NCBI GenBank assembly: GCA_947502815.1 | Contig: CANNBH010000001.1 | Span: 62,001 to 126,000, forward strand | Origin: an uncultured Erythrobacter sp. | Lineage (GTDB): Bacteria; Pseudomonadota; Alphaproteobacteria; Sphingomonadales; Sphingomonadaceae | Direction: 5' to 3' | DNA: 64,000 nucleotides | Shown here: piece by piece, positions 43,394 to 52,380 of the stretch | How positions within the stretch are numbered: the stretch's first letter is position 1 | Layout of the letters: each line of letters opens with the position of its first letter | Notes under the pieces: model-generated | Seen by the model: the letters and a program-made list of their open reading frames with translations, nothing else | The model's database searches: none | What the model was told of the DNA's origin: nothing | Position numbers and translations under genes: made by a program

Positions 43394-44170
43394 ATGGGCC
43401 AAAACGCATCACAGCCCACCCCGCTGATGCCGCACGCGACCGCCACTTGGCTGGTTGATCACACCGGTCTGTCGTTTGAGCAGATTGCTGAGTTTTGCGG
43501 ATTGCACATTCTTGAAGTGCAAGCGATGGCCGATGACCTTGCGGGCAGCAAGTACACGGGCCGTGATCCGGTGCATGCCGGTGAGTTGACCTTGGAAGAG
43601 ATCGAGCTGGGTCAGGCGGATGAAAACTACTCGCTGAAAATGCACAAGGCGCCGGTCGAGGTGACCCGCACCAAGGGCCCGCGTTATACTCCTGTGTCCA
43701 AGCGTCAGGATAAGCCCGATGGCATCGCTTGGATTTTGCGCAATCACCCAGAGATTTCGGACGCGCAAATCTCCAAATTGATCGGGACAACGCGCAACAC
43801 AATCGGCGCGATTCGTGAACGGTCGCATTGGAACATCCAAAACATTCAGCCCAAAGATCCGGTGACCGTGGGCCTTTGCTCACAGCGCGAATTGGACGCC
43901 GCTGTTGCCAAGGCGGCCAAGCGTGCCGGTGTCAGCGAAGACGCCGAAGTGGTGGTGACCGGTGACGGCCGTACTGACAAAGACAGGCTGATCGAAGAGC
44001 TGGTTGCTGAGCGTGATGCCAACGTCAAAGCCGCCGCCGAAGCCGCGCAAGAGGCCGAAGCGGAAGCATGGCTGGCCAAAAAGCGTGAAGCCGAAGAAGC
44101 AGGCGATGTTGCTCCGTCGACTTCCGGCTTTGCACAGCCACCTGCCGAAGATGACGAGCCCAGCGAATAA
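43394..44170 (+). CDS. trcR: Cell cycle transcriptional regulator TrcR (DUF1013)
   Basis: The 258-residue protein starts MGQNASQPTPLMPHATATWLV and has the DUF1013 core, with HTH-like DAQISKLIGTTRNTIGAIRER (about 123-143) and WNIQNIQPKDPVTVGLCSQ. The C-terminal extension is Ala/Glu-rich and helical. TrcR is described in alphaproteobacteria as a cell-cycle regulator. A terminator-like hairpin sits immediately upstream. Confidence 0.83.
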   Translation: MGQNASQPTPLMPHATATWLVDHTGLSFEQIAEFCGLHILEVQAMADDLAGSKYTGRDPVHAGELTLEEIELGQADENYSLKMHKAPVEVTRTKGPRYTPVSKRQDKPDGIAWILRNHPEISDAQISKLIGTTRNTIGAIRERSHWNIQNIQPKDPVTVGLCSQRELDAAVAKAAKRAGVSEDAEVVVTGDGRTDKDRLIEELVAERDANVKAAAEAAQEAEAEAWLAKKREAEEAGDVAPSTSGFAQPPAEDDEPSE

Positions 44171-44186
44171 GCAGGGCGCGCAAGTG

Positions 44187-44214
44187 AGGGGGTGCGAGTA
44201 AGCTCCCCCTTTCC
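44187..44214 (+). terminator. Probable terminator after trcR
   Basis: AGGGGG (44187-44192) pairs with CCCCCT (44205-44210) around a 12-nt loop, followed by TTTCCC. It is moderate in strength and lies 17 bp after the stop. Confidence 0.55.
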
Positions 44215-44278
44215 CATTTGATGCTGCAAACCTCCCTCTTGGGTGCACTTTCGCTTGTGCGCGCGGGAGTGATCGGCC

Positions 44279-45955
44279 ATGGTTATTGACATGAATGTTA
44301 ATAACGCCGCCTATCACCACCCGACCCCTTGGGACACTGAGTTCGAAGACCTGGCCCTGCCGCAAATGTTTGAGCGGACGGTGCAGCATGATCCGTCGGC
44401 TCCGTTTCTGCATTTTCTGGGGCGGACCTATTCGTACGGCGACATTTTCAGCGATGCGAAGCGTTTTGCCGCAGGCCTGATCGCCAGCGGCATTAAGAAA
44501 GGCGACCGGGTTGGCCTGTTCCTCCCCAATGTCCCGATCTACGCCTCGGCCTATTACGGCGCGATGATGGCGGGCGCGATTGTCGTCAATTTCTCGCCGC
44601 TCTATTCGGTAGAAGAATTGGCTTGGCAGGTCGCTGACAGCGGGACGCGGGTTTTGGTGACGGTCGATGTGCCCGAATTGTATGGCAACGCGGCGCAAGT
44701 TCTCGAGACGTCTGAGCTTGAGACATTGGTTGTTGGATCGCTCTCTCAAATGCTCCCTTGGATTAAGGGTGCGGCTCTCAAAATTCTAAAGCGCAGCCAA
44801 ATTGCGAAAGTCGATTGGAGCACCGCCACGCGGCCTTGGTCTGATATGTTGGGCGATGCCGCAACGGACCTGCCTGCACTCGATGCGAGCGAAGATCTGG
44901 CGCTGCTCCAATACACTGGCGGCACCACTGGCCGGCCTAAGGGCGCGATGCTTGGCCACAGCCAATTGGCGCAAAACGCGCAGCAAATCGCCGCGATCAA
45001 CCCGTTTGATGACCCTCGCAAAGAGGTGTTCATGGGCGCCTTGCCGTTTTTCCATGTGTTTGCGAACACGGCCTTGCTCAACCATTCGGTAGCGGCCGGG
45101 GCATCCATTGCGATGGTCCCGCGGTTTGACGCGCGGCAAGTTTTGCAGACCATCCAAAAATACAAAACCACCGGTTTTCCCGGCGTCCCAACCATGTTTC
45201 AGGCGCTTTTGGATCACCCCGATCTGGGCAAGACCGACCTTTCATCGCTCAAAGTCTGCATTTCTGGCGGCGCGCCAATGCCCGCCCAAGTGCATGAACG
45301 GTTTGAGGCGACGACGGGCGTGCGGCTGGTCGAAGGGTATGGCCTGACTGAAAGCTCCGGCGTGGTTTCGGCCAACCCCTATGAAGGCACGCGCAAACGC
45401 GGCACGATCGGCCAATTGGTCGCTGGGACAGAGATCGTTCTGCTCGACAAGGAAGACCCCACAAAGCTGGCACCCGAAGGCGCACCGGGCGAATTGGCGA
45501 TCAACGGCCCGCAAATCATGCGCGGATATTGGAACCGCCCCGAAACCGCCGAGGATGTGTTCGTCACGCGCGGCAACACGCAATATCTGCGCACAGGCGA
45601 TGTGGCAGAGGTGGATGAGGACGGTTTCCTCAAAATCGTCGACCGGATCAAAGACATGATTTCTGTCGGCGGCTTCAAAGTGTTCCCCAGCGTCGTTGAA
45701 GATGCGATTCTGAAGCATGAGGCCGTGAAAGAGGCGCTGGTTATCGGTGTGCCAGAGGATTATCTTGGCGAAGTCCCTCGCGCATATGTGACTTTGGAAG
45801 CGGACAGCTCGGTTGATGGTGACGCTCTCAAATCATGGCTCAACGAACGGATCGGAAAGCATGAGCGGGTCGATTCTGTGGTGATCCGGGACGAGTTGCC
45901 CAAAACAATCATCGGCAAACTCGACCGCAAGGCCCTGCGCGCCCAAGTCCTCTGA
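44279..45955 (+). CDS. Long-chain fatty acid-CoA ligase (FadD-like)
   Basis: The 558-residue protein is an ANL-superfamily adenylating enzyme. It has the P-loop YTGGTTGRPKG (212-222), VEGYGLTESSGV, LRTGDVAEVDEDGF and the C-terminal Lys motif LPKTIIGKLDRKAL. It forms acyl-AMP then acyl-CoA. Length and the terminal LDRKALRAQVL suit long-chain acyl-CoA synthetases. Substrate length is not certain. Confidence 0.9.
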   Translation: MVIDMNVNNAAYHHPTPWDTEFEDLALPQMFERTVQHDPSAPFLHFLGRTYSYGDIFSDAKRFAAGLIASGIKKGDRVGLFLPNVPIYASAYYGAMMAGAIVVNFSPLYSVEELAWQVADSGTRVLVTVDVPELYGNAAQVLETSELETLVVGSLSQMLPWIKGAALKILKRSQIAKVDWSTATRPWSDMLGDAATDLPALDASEDLALLQYTGGTTGRPKGAMLGHSQLAQNAQQIAAINPFDDPRKEVFMGALPFFHVFANTALLNHSVAAGASIAMVPRFDARQVLQTIQKYKTTGFPGVPTMFQALLDHPDLGKTDLSSLKVCISGGAPMPAQVHERFEATTGVRLVEGYGLTESSGVVSANPYEGTRKRGTIGQLVAGTEIVLLDKEDPTKLAPEGAPGELAINGPQIMRGYWNRPETAEDVFVTRGNTQYLRTGDVAEVDEDGFLKIVDRIKDMISVGGFKVFPSVVEDAILKHEAVKEALVIGVPEDYLGEVPRAYVTLEADSSVDGDALKSWLNERIGKHERVDSVVIRDELPKTIIGKLDRKALRAQVL

Positions 45956-46010
45956 GGCCGCCCAAAGGTAGCGCGCGCCGAAGTCCTTTAAAACTGCCGC
46001 TGCCAAAGCA

Positions 46011-46044
46011 AAACGCCGCGCAACCTCATCGGTGCGCGGCGTTT
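46011..46044. terminator. Bidirectional terminator between convergent genes
   Basis: AAACGCCGCGCA (46011-46022) and TGCGCGGCGTTT (46033-46044) form a perfect 12-bp stem around a 10-nt loop with A/T on both sides. It separates the acyl-CoA ligase gene from the bactofilin gene. A second smaller hairpin (AACCCG/CGGGTT, 46060-46077) touches the bactofilin stop. Confidence 0.85.
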
Positions 46045-46076
46045 GATGCCATCTGATTGAACCCGTGAAACCGGGT

Positions 46077-46556
46077 TTAGTTTGCCATTTGCAATTGCGG
46101 ATCTGCGTCGCCGTTCTTCGCCGCAGACCGCGCTGGTTTCGGTGCAGCACGCTGTCCATTGGGCGCGAACCGGCCATCGACTTGCGCGCCTTGTTCGATT
46201 GTTAGAGCGTCGTAATGCACATCGCCTTCGATCTGCGCGCTTTTAAGGATCACCAACTCTTTGGCTGTGATCGACCCTGCGACCTTGCCAGACATCCGCG
46301 CGGTTTCGGCGGTGATAGCGCCGGAAATCACGCTGGATTCGCCTTGCACAAGAGAGGCGCATTTGATGTCGCCTTCAACTTTGCCATCGATATGCAGGTC
46401 AACCGATGCGCTGATGTCACCTGTAATCGTGACATCCGATCCGATCACCGAAAAGGTCGAATTGCCATGCGCCATACTTCTGCCTTTGGATTTAGGGACG
46501 GGGGCGGCTTGCGGAAGGGCTGGCCGTTCCGGTTCCGCGGGCTTCTTTGAGAACAT
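46077..46556 (-). CDS. Bactofilin (polymer-forming cytoskeletal protein)
   Basis: The 159-residue protein, started at the ATG at 46554-46556, has a proline-rich N-terminal tail, then the beta-helical bactofilin domain with regular strand repeats (IGSDVTITGDISASVDL, IDGKVEGDIKC, SGKVAGSITAKELV, IEGDVHYDAL). Bactofilins self-assemble into filaments on the membrane and position peptidoglycan enzymes. The gene starts inside the upstream M23 gene, overlapping by 65 bp, which points to a functional pair. Confidence 0.9.
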   Translation of the reverse strand: MFSKKPAEPERPALPQAAPVPKSKGRSMAHGNSTFSVIGSDVTITGDISASVDLHIDGKVEGDIKCASLVQGESSVISGAITAETARMSGKVAGSITAKELVILKSAQIEGDVHYDALTIEQGAQVDGRFAPNGQRAAPKPARSAAKNGDADPQLQMAN

Positions 46557-47724
46557 CGGGGGCTGCCTCCAGGAAAGGACGCGGATTGACCGCGCGGCCA
46601 TTGATTCGGACTTCGAAATGTAGGTGAGGACCTGTAGACCGGCCAGTACTGCCTAGGCCACCGAGTGTTGCCCCTCCATCGATGGACTGCCCGGCAGTTA
46701 CGTCGATCCGAGAAAGGTGAGCGTAGCGGGTCATGATGCCGTTGGCGTGGGTGATTTCAACGGTCTTGCCGTAACCCGATTTCCAACCAGCAAAGCTGAC
46801 CTCGCCCGTTGCCGCGGCAAAGATGGGAGACCCATATGCCCCTTTGAAATCAATGCCGCTGTGCATCGCGCCGCCGCGTGTGAAGGGATCGCGGCGATAG
46901 CCAAAGGCAGAGGTGATGCGTTGGTCGGCGGCGGGCACAACTTGCGGCACACCTTCCAAAGCGCGTTCAAGCGCGGACATGCGAGCAAGGCTGAGGCCGA
47001 GGCGTTCAAACCGCGGGTCGATCGATCCATCCGCTGCCGTTGCCAACATCTCTAGCGGACCACCCATGGCTGATTCGACATCAGTACCAGCCGCTTCGGC
47101 CATCGCATTGGGGTCTAGGTTCAGCCTGCGCAGCGCCTCTTCTGCCCGGTCAGCGCGCCAATCGGCATAGCGCGTCATGTTCTCTACAAAGGCGAGCTGG
47201 CGCGCTTCGATCTGCGCCAGCCCTTGTGCTTGCGGGAACATGATGCCCACTTGCTCAACGGTTTCGGCGGTCTCTTCGCTGGAATCGGTGACGTTTGTAT
47301 CAACCGTTTGGATTTCGTCTGGTAGCAATTCCGCCATCGCTTCCAAGTTTCGTTGGCGCGCTTCCAAATCTTCGACGACTTGATCGAGGTTGCCGCCATA
47401 GGCGTCAATGCGCTCACGCGCGCTTGCTACGGCAGCCTTTTCCTCTTGGAATGATGCGATGCTCGCTTCGGCGGCGTGGTTGCTCCATGCCATTACGCCC
47501 ATCGAACCGACCCAGCCCACCGCTAAGAGAGCAGCGGCGGTTGCTGCACCCATCTGCAATTTCGATGAGATTTTGATGAATCGCACTTGGCCCTGAGAGC
47601 GCATAAAAAATTCGCGATCGGGAAACCAATCGCGCAATCTTTCGCTAAACGTGCGTTCGGACTGTGAATCTGACAAAGCGGCCCCGAGGTTTTTATCTAT
47701 TCGCTTGCTCAGTGCGACTACCAA
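46492..47724 (-). CDS. M23 (LytM) peptidoglycan endopeptidase paired with a bactofilin
   Basis: The protein has an N-terminal cytoplasmic part (ERLRDWFPDREFFMRSQGQVRF), a membrane helix (AAALLAVGWVGSMGVMAW), a coiled coil, and a C-terminal M23 domain with zinc motifs HSGIDF and HLHFE. The start is unclear: TTG 47722-47724 (410 residues), an upstream TTG at 47820, or ATG 47604 further in. The C-terminal 22 codons overlap the bactofilin gene. Bactofilin-M23 pairs shape cells in Helicobacter and Caulobacter relatives. Confidence 0.87.
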   Translation of the reverse strand: MVVALSKRIDKNLGAALSDSQSERTFSERLRDWFPDREFFMRSQGQVRFIKISSKLQMGAATAAALLAVGWVGSMGVMAWSNHAAEASIASFQEEKAAVASARERIDAYGGNLDQVVEDLEARQRNLEAMAELLPDEIQTVDTNVTDSSEETAETVEQVGIMFPQAQGLAQIEARQLAFVENMTRYADWRADRAEEALRRLNLDPNAMAEAAGTDVESAMGGPLEMLATAADGSIDPRFERLGLSLARMSALERALEGVPQVVPAADQRITSAFGYRRDPFTRGGAMHSGIDFKGAYGSPIFAAATGEVSFAGWKSGYGKTVEITHANGIMTRYAHLSRIDVTAGQSIDGGATLGGLGSTGRSTGPHLHFEVRINGRAVNPRPFLEAAPDVLKEARGTGTASPSASRPRP

Positions 47725-47952
47725 GCGACCGGTAAAGAATCGAATCTTCGCACAGGTCGAACAGTTGAACCGATGGGGAATCGCGATGAAGCGTTCATAT
47801 GGGAGCAATATTGGCCCCAAACGCGCAAATGTCGGATCTATACAATCTCACCGATCGGTAAGTTTCGGGGCGAATCGAGACGATTCGGGGGTTTAACGAT
47901 CAAGGTCAACGATCCGCTGACAGGCGCCGGATGCGCTGCTAATGGATGCCAA

Positions 47953-49248
47953 ATGGACAACGCAAACACCTCTAACGCCGCTTCCGATGATGCGTCTGGC
48001 GCCGCTCACAACCTCGTTGAAGCATTGGCGATCGCGGGCCGCTCTGCGCAAAGGGTGCTGGCTGGCTTGTCGAGCGACGCGCGGGCAAAGGCGCTGATTA
48101 ACGCGGCGCGGCACTTGCGCGATGATGCGGACGCAATCCTGGCGGCCAATGCGAAAGACCTTGAGGCAGCGCGCAGCAATGGCCTTTCATCGGCGCTTTT
48201 GGACCGGTTGACGCTTGATAAAGCGCGGCTCGAAGGGGTGGCCGCAGGGGTGGAAGCGGTGGCGGGCCTGCCTGATCCGGTGGGCGATGTTATCGACGCC
48301 TCTGAACGCCCCAATGGCCTTAAATTGAGCCGGGTGCGTGTGCCGATTGGCACGATTGGGATTATCTATGAAAGCCGCCCGAATGTGACCGCCGATGCGG
48401 CGGCATTGTGCGTGCGCGCGGGCAATGCCGCTTTGCTGCGCGGAGGCAGCGAGGCGGTGCATTCCAACCGTGCGATTCTTACCAGTCTGACCGCTGGCCT
48501 TGTTGAGGGCGGCGTTCCGGCAGAGGCCGTGCAACTGATCCCGACGCAAGACCGCGCGGCGGTGGGCGCGATGCTGAACGCGGCGGGGTTGATCGATATG
48601 ATCGTCCCGCGCGGGGGAAAGAGCCTTGTCGCGCGGGTTCAAGCCGACGCGCGTGTCCCCGTTCTGGCGCATCTCGACGGGATTTGTCACACCTATATCC
48701 ACGCCGGGGCCGATGCAGGGATGGCGCGGACGATTGCGCTCAATGCAAAAATGCGGCGCACGGGCATTTGCGGGGCGATGGAGACATTGCTGATCGACGC
48801 CCAATTCGATGGCGGGTCCGACATTGTCGCCGACTTGATCAAGGCCGGGTGCGAATTGCGCGGCGATGCACGCGCTCAGGCGCTGGACCCCAAGATTGTC
48901 CCCGCCGATGCGGGTGATTGGGACACTGAATACCTCGATGCCATTATGTCGGTGGCGATAGTGGATGGGTTGGACGATGCTCTTGCCCATATTGCCCGCC
49001 ATTCCTCTGCCCATACCGACGCAATCGTGACGCAGGACGATGCCGTGGCTGAGCAGTTCTTTGCCCGCGTCGACAGCGCGATTGTGATGCACAATGCTTC
49101 TTCGCAATTTGCCGATGGCGGTGAGTTCGGATTGGGCGCCGAAATTGGGATTGCGACCGGGCGCCTCCATGCGCGCGGCCCCGTGGCTTTAGAGGGGCTC
49201 ACGACATACAAATGGCTGGTGCGTGGAACCGGTCAGGCGCGGCCCTGA
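47953..49248 (+). CDS. proA: Gamma-glutamyl phosphate reductase
   Basis: Started at ATG 47953 (431 residues), the protein matches ProA with the catalytic Cys273 in RTGICGA, the YESRPNVTADAAALCVR block and the C-terminal GPVALEGLTTYKW. It reduces gamma-glutamyl phosphate to glutamate semialdehyde with NADPH in proline synthesis. It is followed at once by nadD. Confidence 0.94.
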   Translation: MDNANTSNAASDDASGAAHNLVEALAIAGRSAQRVLAGLSSDARAKALINAARHLRDDADAILAANAKDLEAARSNGLSSALLDRLTLDKARLEGVAAGVEAVAGLPDPVGDVIDASERPNGLKLSRVRVPIGTIGIIYESRPNVTADAAALCVRAGNAALLRGGSEAVHSNRAILTSLTAGLVEGGVPAEAVQLIPTQDRAAVGAMLNAAGLIDMIVPRGGKSLVARVQADARVPVLAHLDGICHTYIHAGADAGMARTIALNAKMRRTGICGAMETLLIDAQFDGGSDIVADLIKAGCELRGDARAQALDPKIVPADAGDWDTEYLDAIMSVAIVDGLDDALAHIARHSSAHTDAIVTQDDAVAEQFFARVDSAIVMHNASSQFADGGEFGLGAEIGIATGRLHARGPVALEGLTTYKWLVRGTGQARP

Positions 49249-49249
49249 T

Positions 49250-49915
49250 ATGCTGACGGGGTTATTGGGCGGCAGCTTCAATCCGGCGCATAACGGCCAC
49301 CGCCGGATCACTCAGTTTTCGATTCATGCGCTGGGCCTGGATGAAGCCTGGTGGCTGGTATCCCCCGGCAATCCTTTGAAACCGCGCAAAGGGATGGGGC
49401 CGCTCAGCGCGCGGCTGCGATCGGCGCAAGCGCAAGCGCGCCGGGCGCGGATTGTGCCAACGACGATCGAATCGCTGCTGGGCACGCGCTACACATTGGA
49501 AACTCTACGCAAGCTGAAGCGGCGGTATCCCAAACGCCAATTTGTCTGGTTGATGGGTTCGGACAATTTGGCCCAGTTCCACCGGTGGAAAGGGTGGCGC
49601 GATATTGCGCGGCTGGTTCCGATTGCGGTGATCGCGCGGCCCGGCTATAATGCAGCCGCTATGACGAGCCCCGCCATGGCCTGGTTCAGACGCTACCGAG
49701 TGTTTGCCGCCAGCATTTCCCAAAACCGGGGCACCTTGTATAGGAGCGCGCCAGCACTGGTGTTTCTGCGTTTCGATCCTGATTCCACTTCAGCCACGGC
49801 CATTCGCCGTGACAATGCCGATTGGGATTTGCAGTATCGTGATGCACCTTTGCGGGATCCGCTGACGTTACGTCTAATCCAAAGCGGCTCTATCGAAGGC
49901 GGCGGCGGTTGGTGA
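49250..49915 (+). CDS. nadD: Nicotinate-nucleotide adenylyltransferase
   Basis: The 221-residue protein starts at ATG 49250, 1 bp after the proA stop. It has the nucleotidyltransferase motif GGSFNPAHNGHR with the HxGH (HNGH) and FVWLMGSDNLAQFHRW. The C-terminal STSATAIRR matches ISSTxIR. It joins nicotinate mononucleotide to AMP in NAD synthesis. Confidence 0.93.
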   Translation: MLTGLLGGSFNPAHNGHRRITQFSIHALGLDEAWWLVSPGNPLKPRKGMGPLSARLRSAQAQARRARIVPTTIESLLGTRYTLETLRKLKRRYPKRQFVWLMGSDNLAQFHRWKGWRDIARLVPIAVIARPGYNAAAMTSPAMAWFRRYRVFAASISQNRGTLYRSAPALVFLRFDPDSTSATAIRRDNADWDLQYRDAPLRDPLTLRLIQSGSIEGGGGW

Positions 49916-50008
49916 GGCTGGCGTCTCATCCTGTCTCTTTCGACACAACTTTCCTTGCCATCCGGCGCGCAGACGCCCATTTTAGCCCCTCAAACTGGAG
50001 ATTCTCGC

Positions 50009-50467
50009 GTGTCGATGACACAAACACACACCGCTTCGGCACACACCGCTTCGGCGGTCCCCGGAACGGCTTTCGAACAGGCCACCGAAAAGGCAATGCT
50101 GACTATGCCCTCTGATAAAGGCGAACACCCTCTACACGATCTGGTGATGAGCCAGCTTGACGATGATCAGGCACAGGAAATTGTCTCAATCCCTCTCGAA
50201 GGGAAAAGCTCGGTTGCCGATTTCATGGTGGTCGCCAGCGGCCGTTCCACCCGGCAAGTGGCCTCAATTGCGCAAAAATTGTCTGAAAAGGTGAAGCAAG
50301 CAGGCCTTGGCCCGGTGCGAATCGAAGGTTTGCCAGCGGCCGATTGGGTTCTGGTTGATGCGGGCGATGTCGTCGTCCACTTGTTCCGCCCCGAAGTGCG
50401 CACGTTCTACAATCTGGAACGCATGTGGGCATTTGAAGGTGGTCAGCCGCAGCAGGGCCGAGCGTAA
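50009..50467 (+). CDS. rsfS: Ribosome silencing factor RsfS
   Basis: The preferred start is GTG 50009 with GGAG upstream (152 residues). ATG 50015 is also possible. The RsfS/Iojap core (KSSVADFMVVASGRSTRQVAS, WVLVDAGDVVVHLFRPE) is intact. RsfS binds uL14 to block subunit joining. The N-terminal tail contains two perfect 15-bp copies encoding a repeated Ala/Ser/His/Thr unit. The nadD-rsfS-rlmH order is widely conserved. Confidence 0.92.
   Translation: MSMTQTHTASAHTASAVPGTAFEQATEKAMLTMPSDKGEHPLHDLVMSQLDDDQAQEIVSIPLEGKSSVADFMVVASGRSTRQVASIAQKLSEKVKQAGLGPVRIEGLPAADWVLVDAGDVVVHLFRPEVRTFYNLERMWAFEGGQPQQGRA
50026..50055. repeat. 15-bp tandem repeat in the 5' part of rsfS
   Basis: ACACACCGCTTCGGC occurs twice in direct tandem (50026-50040 and 50041-50055), in frame, giving a duplicated five-residue unit in the nonconserved N-terminal tail. 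Confidence 0.8.
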
Positions 50468-50475
50468 CCATCCTT

Positions 50476-50889
50476 TTGCACGTTATCGCCCGCGGTAAAA
50501 TCGCACGCTCTCCCGAAGCGGAGCTGGTCGCGCGGTATGAAAAGCGCATGACATGGCCGGTAAAGCTCACAGAACTTCCTGAAACGGGGGGCAAAGTGCC
50601 CGATGCGTTGACCCCGCACAAAACCATCCTGCTCGATGAACGGGGCAAGGCCATGGGGTCTGAAGCCTTTGCAAAAGTGCTGGGCCGGTGGCGCGATGAT
50701 GGGATGCGAGAGGCGCGTTTTGTCCTTGGCGCAGCCGACGGACACAGCGACGCGGATCGTAGCGAGGCAGATCTCTTGCTCGCCTTTGGCCCGGCGACAT
50801 GGCCGCATCTCTTGGCGCGGGCAATGGTGATGGAGCAGCTTTACCGCGCGACCAGCATCCTTGCCGGGCATCCCTATCACCGCGTATAG
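50476..50889 (+). CDS. rlmH: 23S rRNA (pseudouridine-1915-N3) methyltransferase RlmH
   Basis: The 137-residue protein is a SPOUT methyltransferase with ARGKIARSPEAELVARY, LDERGKAMGSEAFA and FVLGAADGHSDADR. It methylates pseudouridine 1915 in 23S rRNA helix 69. The start is a TTG at 50476; the usual LLH N-terminus suggests the frame begins slightly upstream, but no ATG or GTG is there. Confidence 0.9.
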   Translation: MHVIARGKIARSPEAELVARYEKRMTWPVKLTELPETGGKVPDALTPHKTILLDERGKAMGSEAFAKVLGRWRDDGMREARFVLGAADGHSDADRSEADLLLAFGPATWPHLLARAMVMEQLYRATSILAGHPYHRV

Positions 50890-50937
50890 AGGCCGGGCCT
50901 ATCATCGGTCATAAGGTTCAGGCAGAATAGCGCCATC

Positions 50938-52224
50938 ATGCGTCATCCCGCACTCTCTTCCCTTGCTTTGGGGCCCTTCACTTGGGCACCGGTCATTTTG
51001 GCCCTTGCCGCTGTCGCTATGGTGGTTGGCATTCCCGACAGCTGGGCGCAGCGTGATATTGCGCTGTTGGAACCGGAAGACGCGCAAGCCGAATTGGAGC
51101 GCGCCACCCGCGAAAGCCAGCGCGCGCAGGCCCGCGCCGATCGGCTTGAGGGTGAAGCGGATGAGGCGACCGAAGCGGCGGACAAAACCGCCCGCGAAGC
51201 CGCGGCAATTGCCGCTCAAATACAAGCAACCGAGGCCGATATTGCCGCCGCGCGCGCGCGCTATTCCCTAACGCAAGCGGACCGTTCGGCGCTGTCCAAG
51301 CGGCTTGCCGAGCGCCAAGAGCCGCTAGTGCGATTGACCGGAGCCCTGCAGACCGTATCGCGGCGACCATTGGCATTATCCGCCTTGCAGCCCGGTTCAT
51401 TGAAAGACCTTGTCTACGTTCGCGCGGTGCTCGATTCTGCTGTGCCCGAAATTCGCAGTCGCACCTCCGCGCTGCGCTCCGAATTGGAGGAAGGCCGCCG
51501 ATTGGAAGACCGCGCGGCGCGCGAATTGGCCAATTTAAGCGCCAGCGAAGAAGAATTGCAAAGCCGCCGTGCGCAATTGGCGGCGCTCGAAGCGCGTCAA
51601 AGGCTTGTCTCGCGTGAAGCGCGCAGCACCGCCTTGCGCGAAGGAGAGCGGGCCTTGGCTCTGGCAGAAGAGGCGCGTGATCTTGACGGTTTGATCGATA
51701 TCATCGGGGATGCCGCTGATCTGCGCCGCGAATTGGCGGCTTTGCCGGGTCCGATCATGCGGCCTGGCAACATCCGGGCAGACGGCGCTGCACTTGCTGG
51801 TGCAGAACCCTCTCCCACACCCACTGCGACCAGCCCGCCTGCCGCGACAGGCTCTGCGGCGATCGCAGCGTTTCAATTGCCGGTGCAAGGCCGAACGGTC
51901 GCGGGATTTGGTGAGCTGCGAGACAGCGGGCAGCGTTCAACCGCGCTATCACTGGCCCCGGTGCCGGGCGCGCAAGTGGTTGCCCCTGCGTCAGGCCGGG
52001 TCGCCTTTGCGGGGCCGTATCGCGGATTTGGGCGAATCGTCATAATTGAACATCCCGGCGGCTGGACCACCCTTGTTACCGGTTTGGAACGGGTCGGCGC
52101 CGAAGTCGGTGATGAAGTGATTGGCGGGGCTCCGTTGGGTGTTGCAGGGCAGGAGGAGCCGATCATTGGAATCGAGCTTCGCCGTGACGGAAAACCTGTT
52201 AACCCTCTCAATTTCCTACGGTAA
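50938..52224 (+). CDS. EnvC-like murein hydrolase activator (degenerate LytM)
   Basis: The 428-residue protein has a signal peptide or anchor (about 1-37), a long coiled coil (about 40-265), a Pro/Ala/Thr linker, and a C-terminal M23 domain without its zinc ligands: the HxxxD motif reads STALSLAP and the HLH motif is IIGIEL. EnvC-type proteins activate amidases at division. It precedes ctpA, an arrangement common in alphaproteobacteria. Confidence 0.88.
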   Translation: MRHPALSSLALGPFTWAPVILALAAVAMVVGIPDSWAQRDIALLEPEDAQAELERATRESQRAQARADRLEGEADEATEAADKTAREAAAIAAQIQATEADIAAARARYSLTQADRSALSKRLAERQEPLVRLTGALQTVSRRPLALSALQPGSLKDLVYVRAVLDSAVPEIRSRTSALRSELEEGRRLEDRAARELANLSASEEELQSRRAQLAALEARQRLVSREARSTALREGERALALAEEARDLDGLIDIIGDAADLRRELAALPGPIMRPGNIRADGAALAGAEPSPTPTATSPPAATGSAAIAAFQLPVQGRTVAGFGELRDSGQRSTALSLAPVPGAQVVAPASGRVAFAGPYRGFGRIVIIEHPGGWTTLVTGLERVGAEVGDEVIGGAPLGVAGQEEPIIGIELRRDGKPVNPLNFLR

Positions 52225-52380
52225 TGTGTCTGCGCGCCGCGCAATGACCATGCGCCGCTGATAAGAAGTTCGCTGCAACCTGGCCCGCTTAGGGACGTAT
52301 CCACCCCGCATAGCGCTCTCATCTGGCGTTAAGGTGGTTCGCGCGATACAACCCCTTATCAAAGGAGCCTTGCACACCTC

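Noticed and set aside
48187..49170. 327-codon minus-strand frame opposite proA
   Set aside because: Shadow of proA without any domain.
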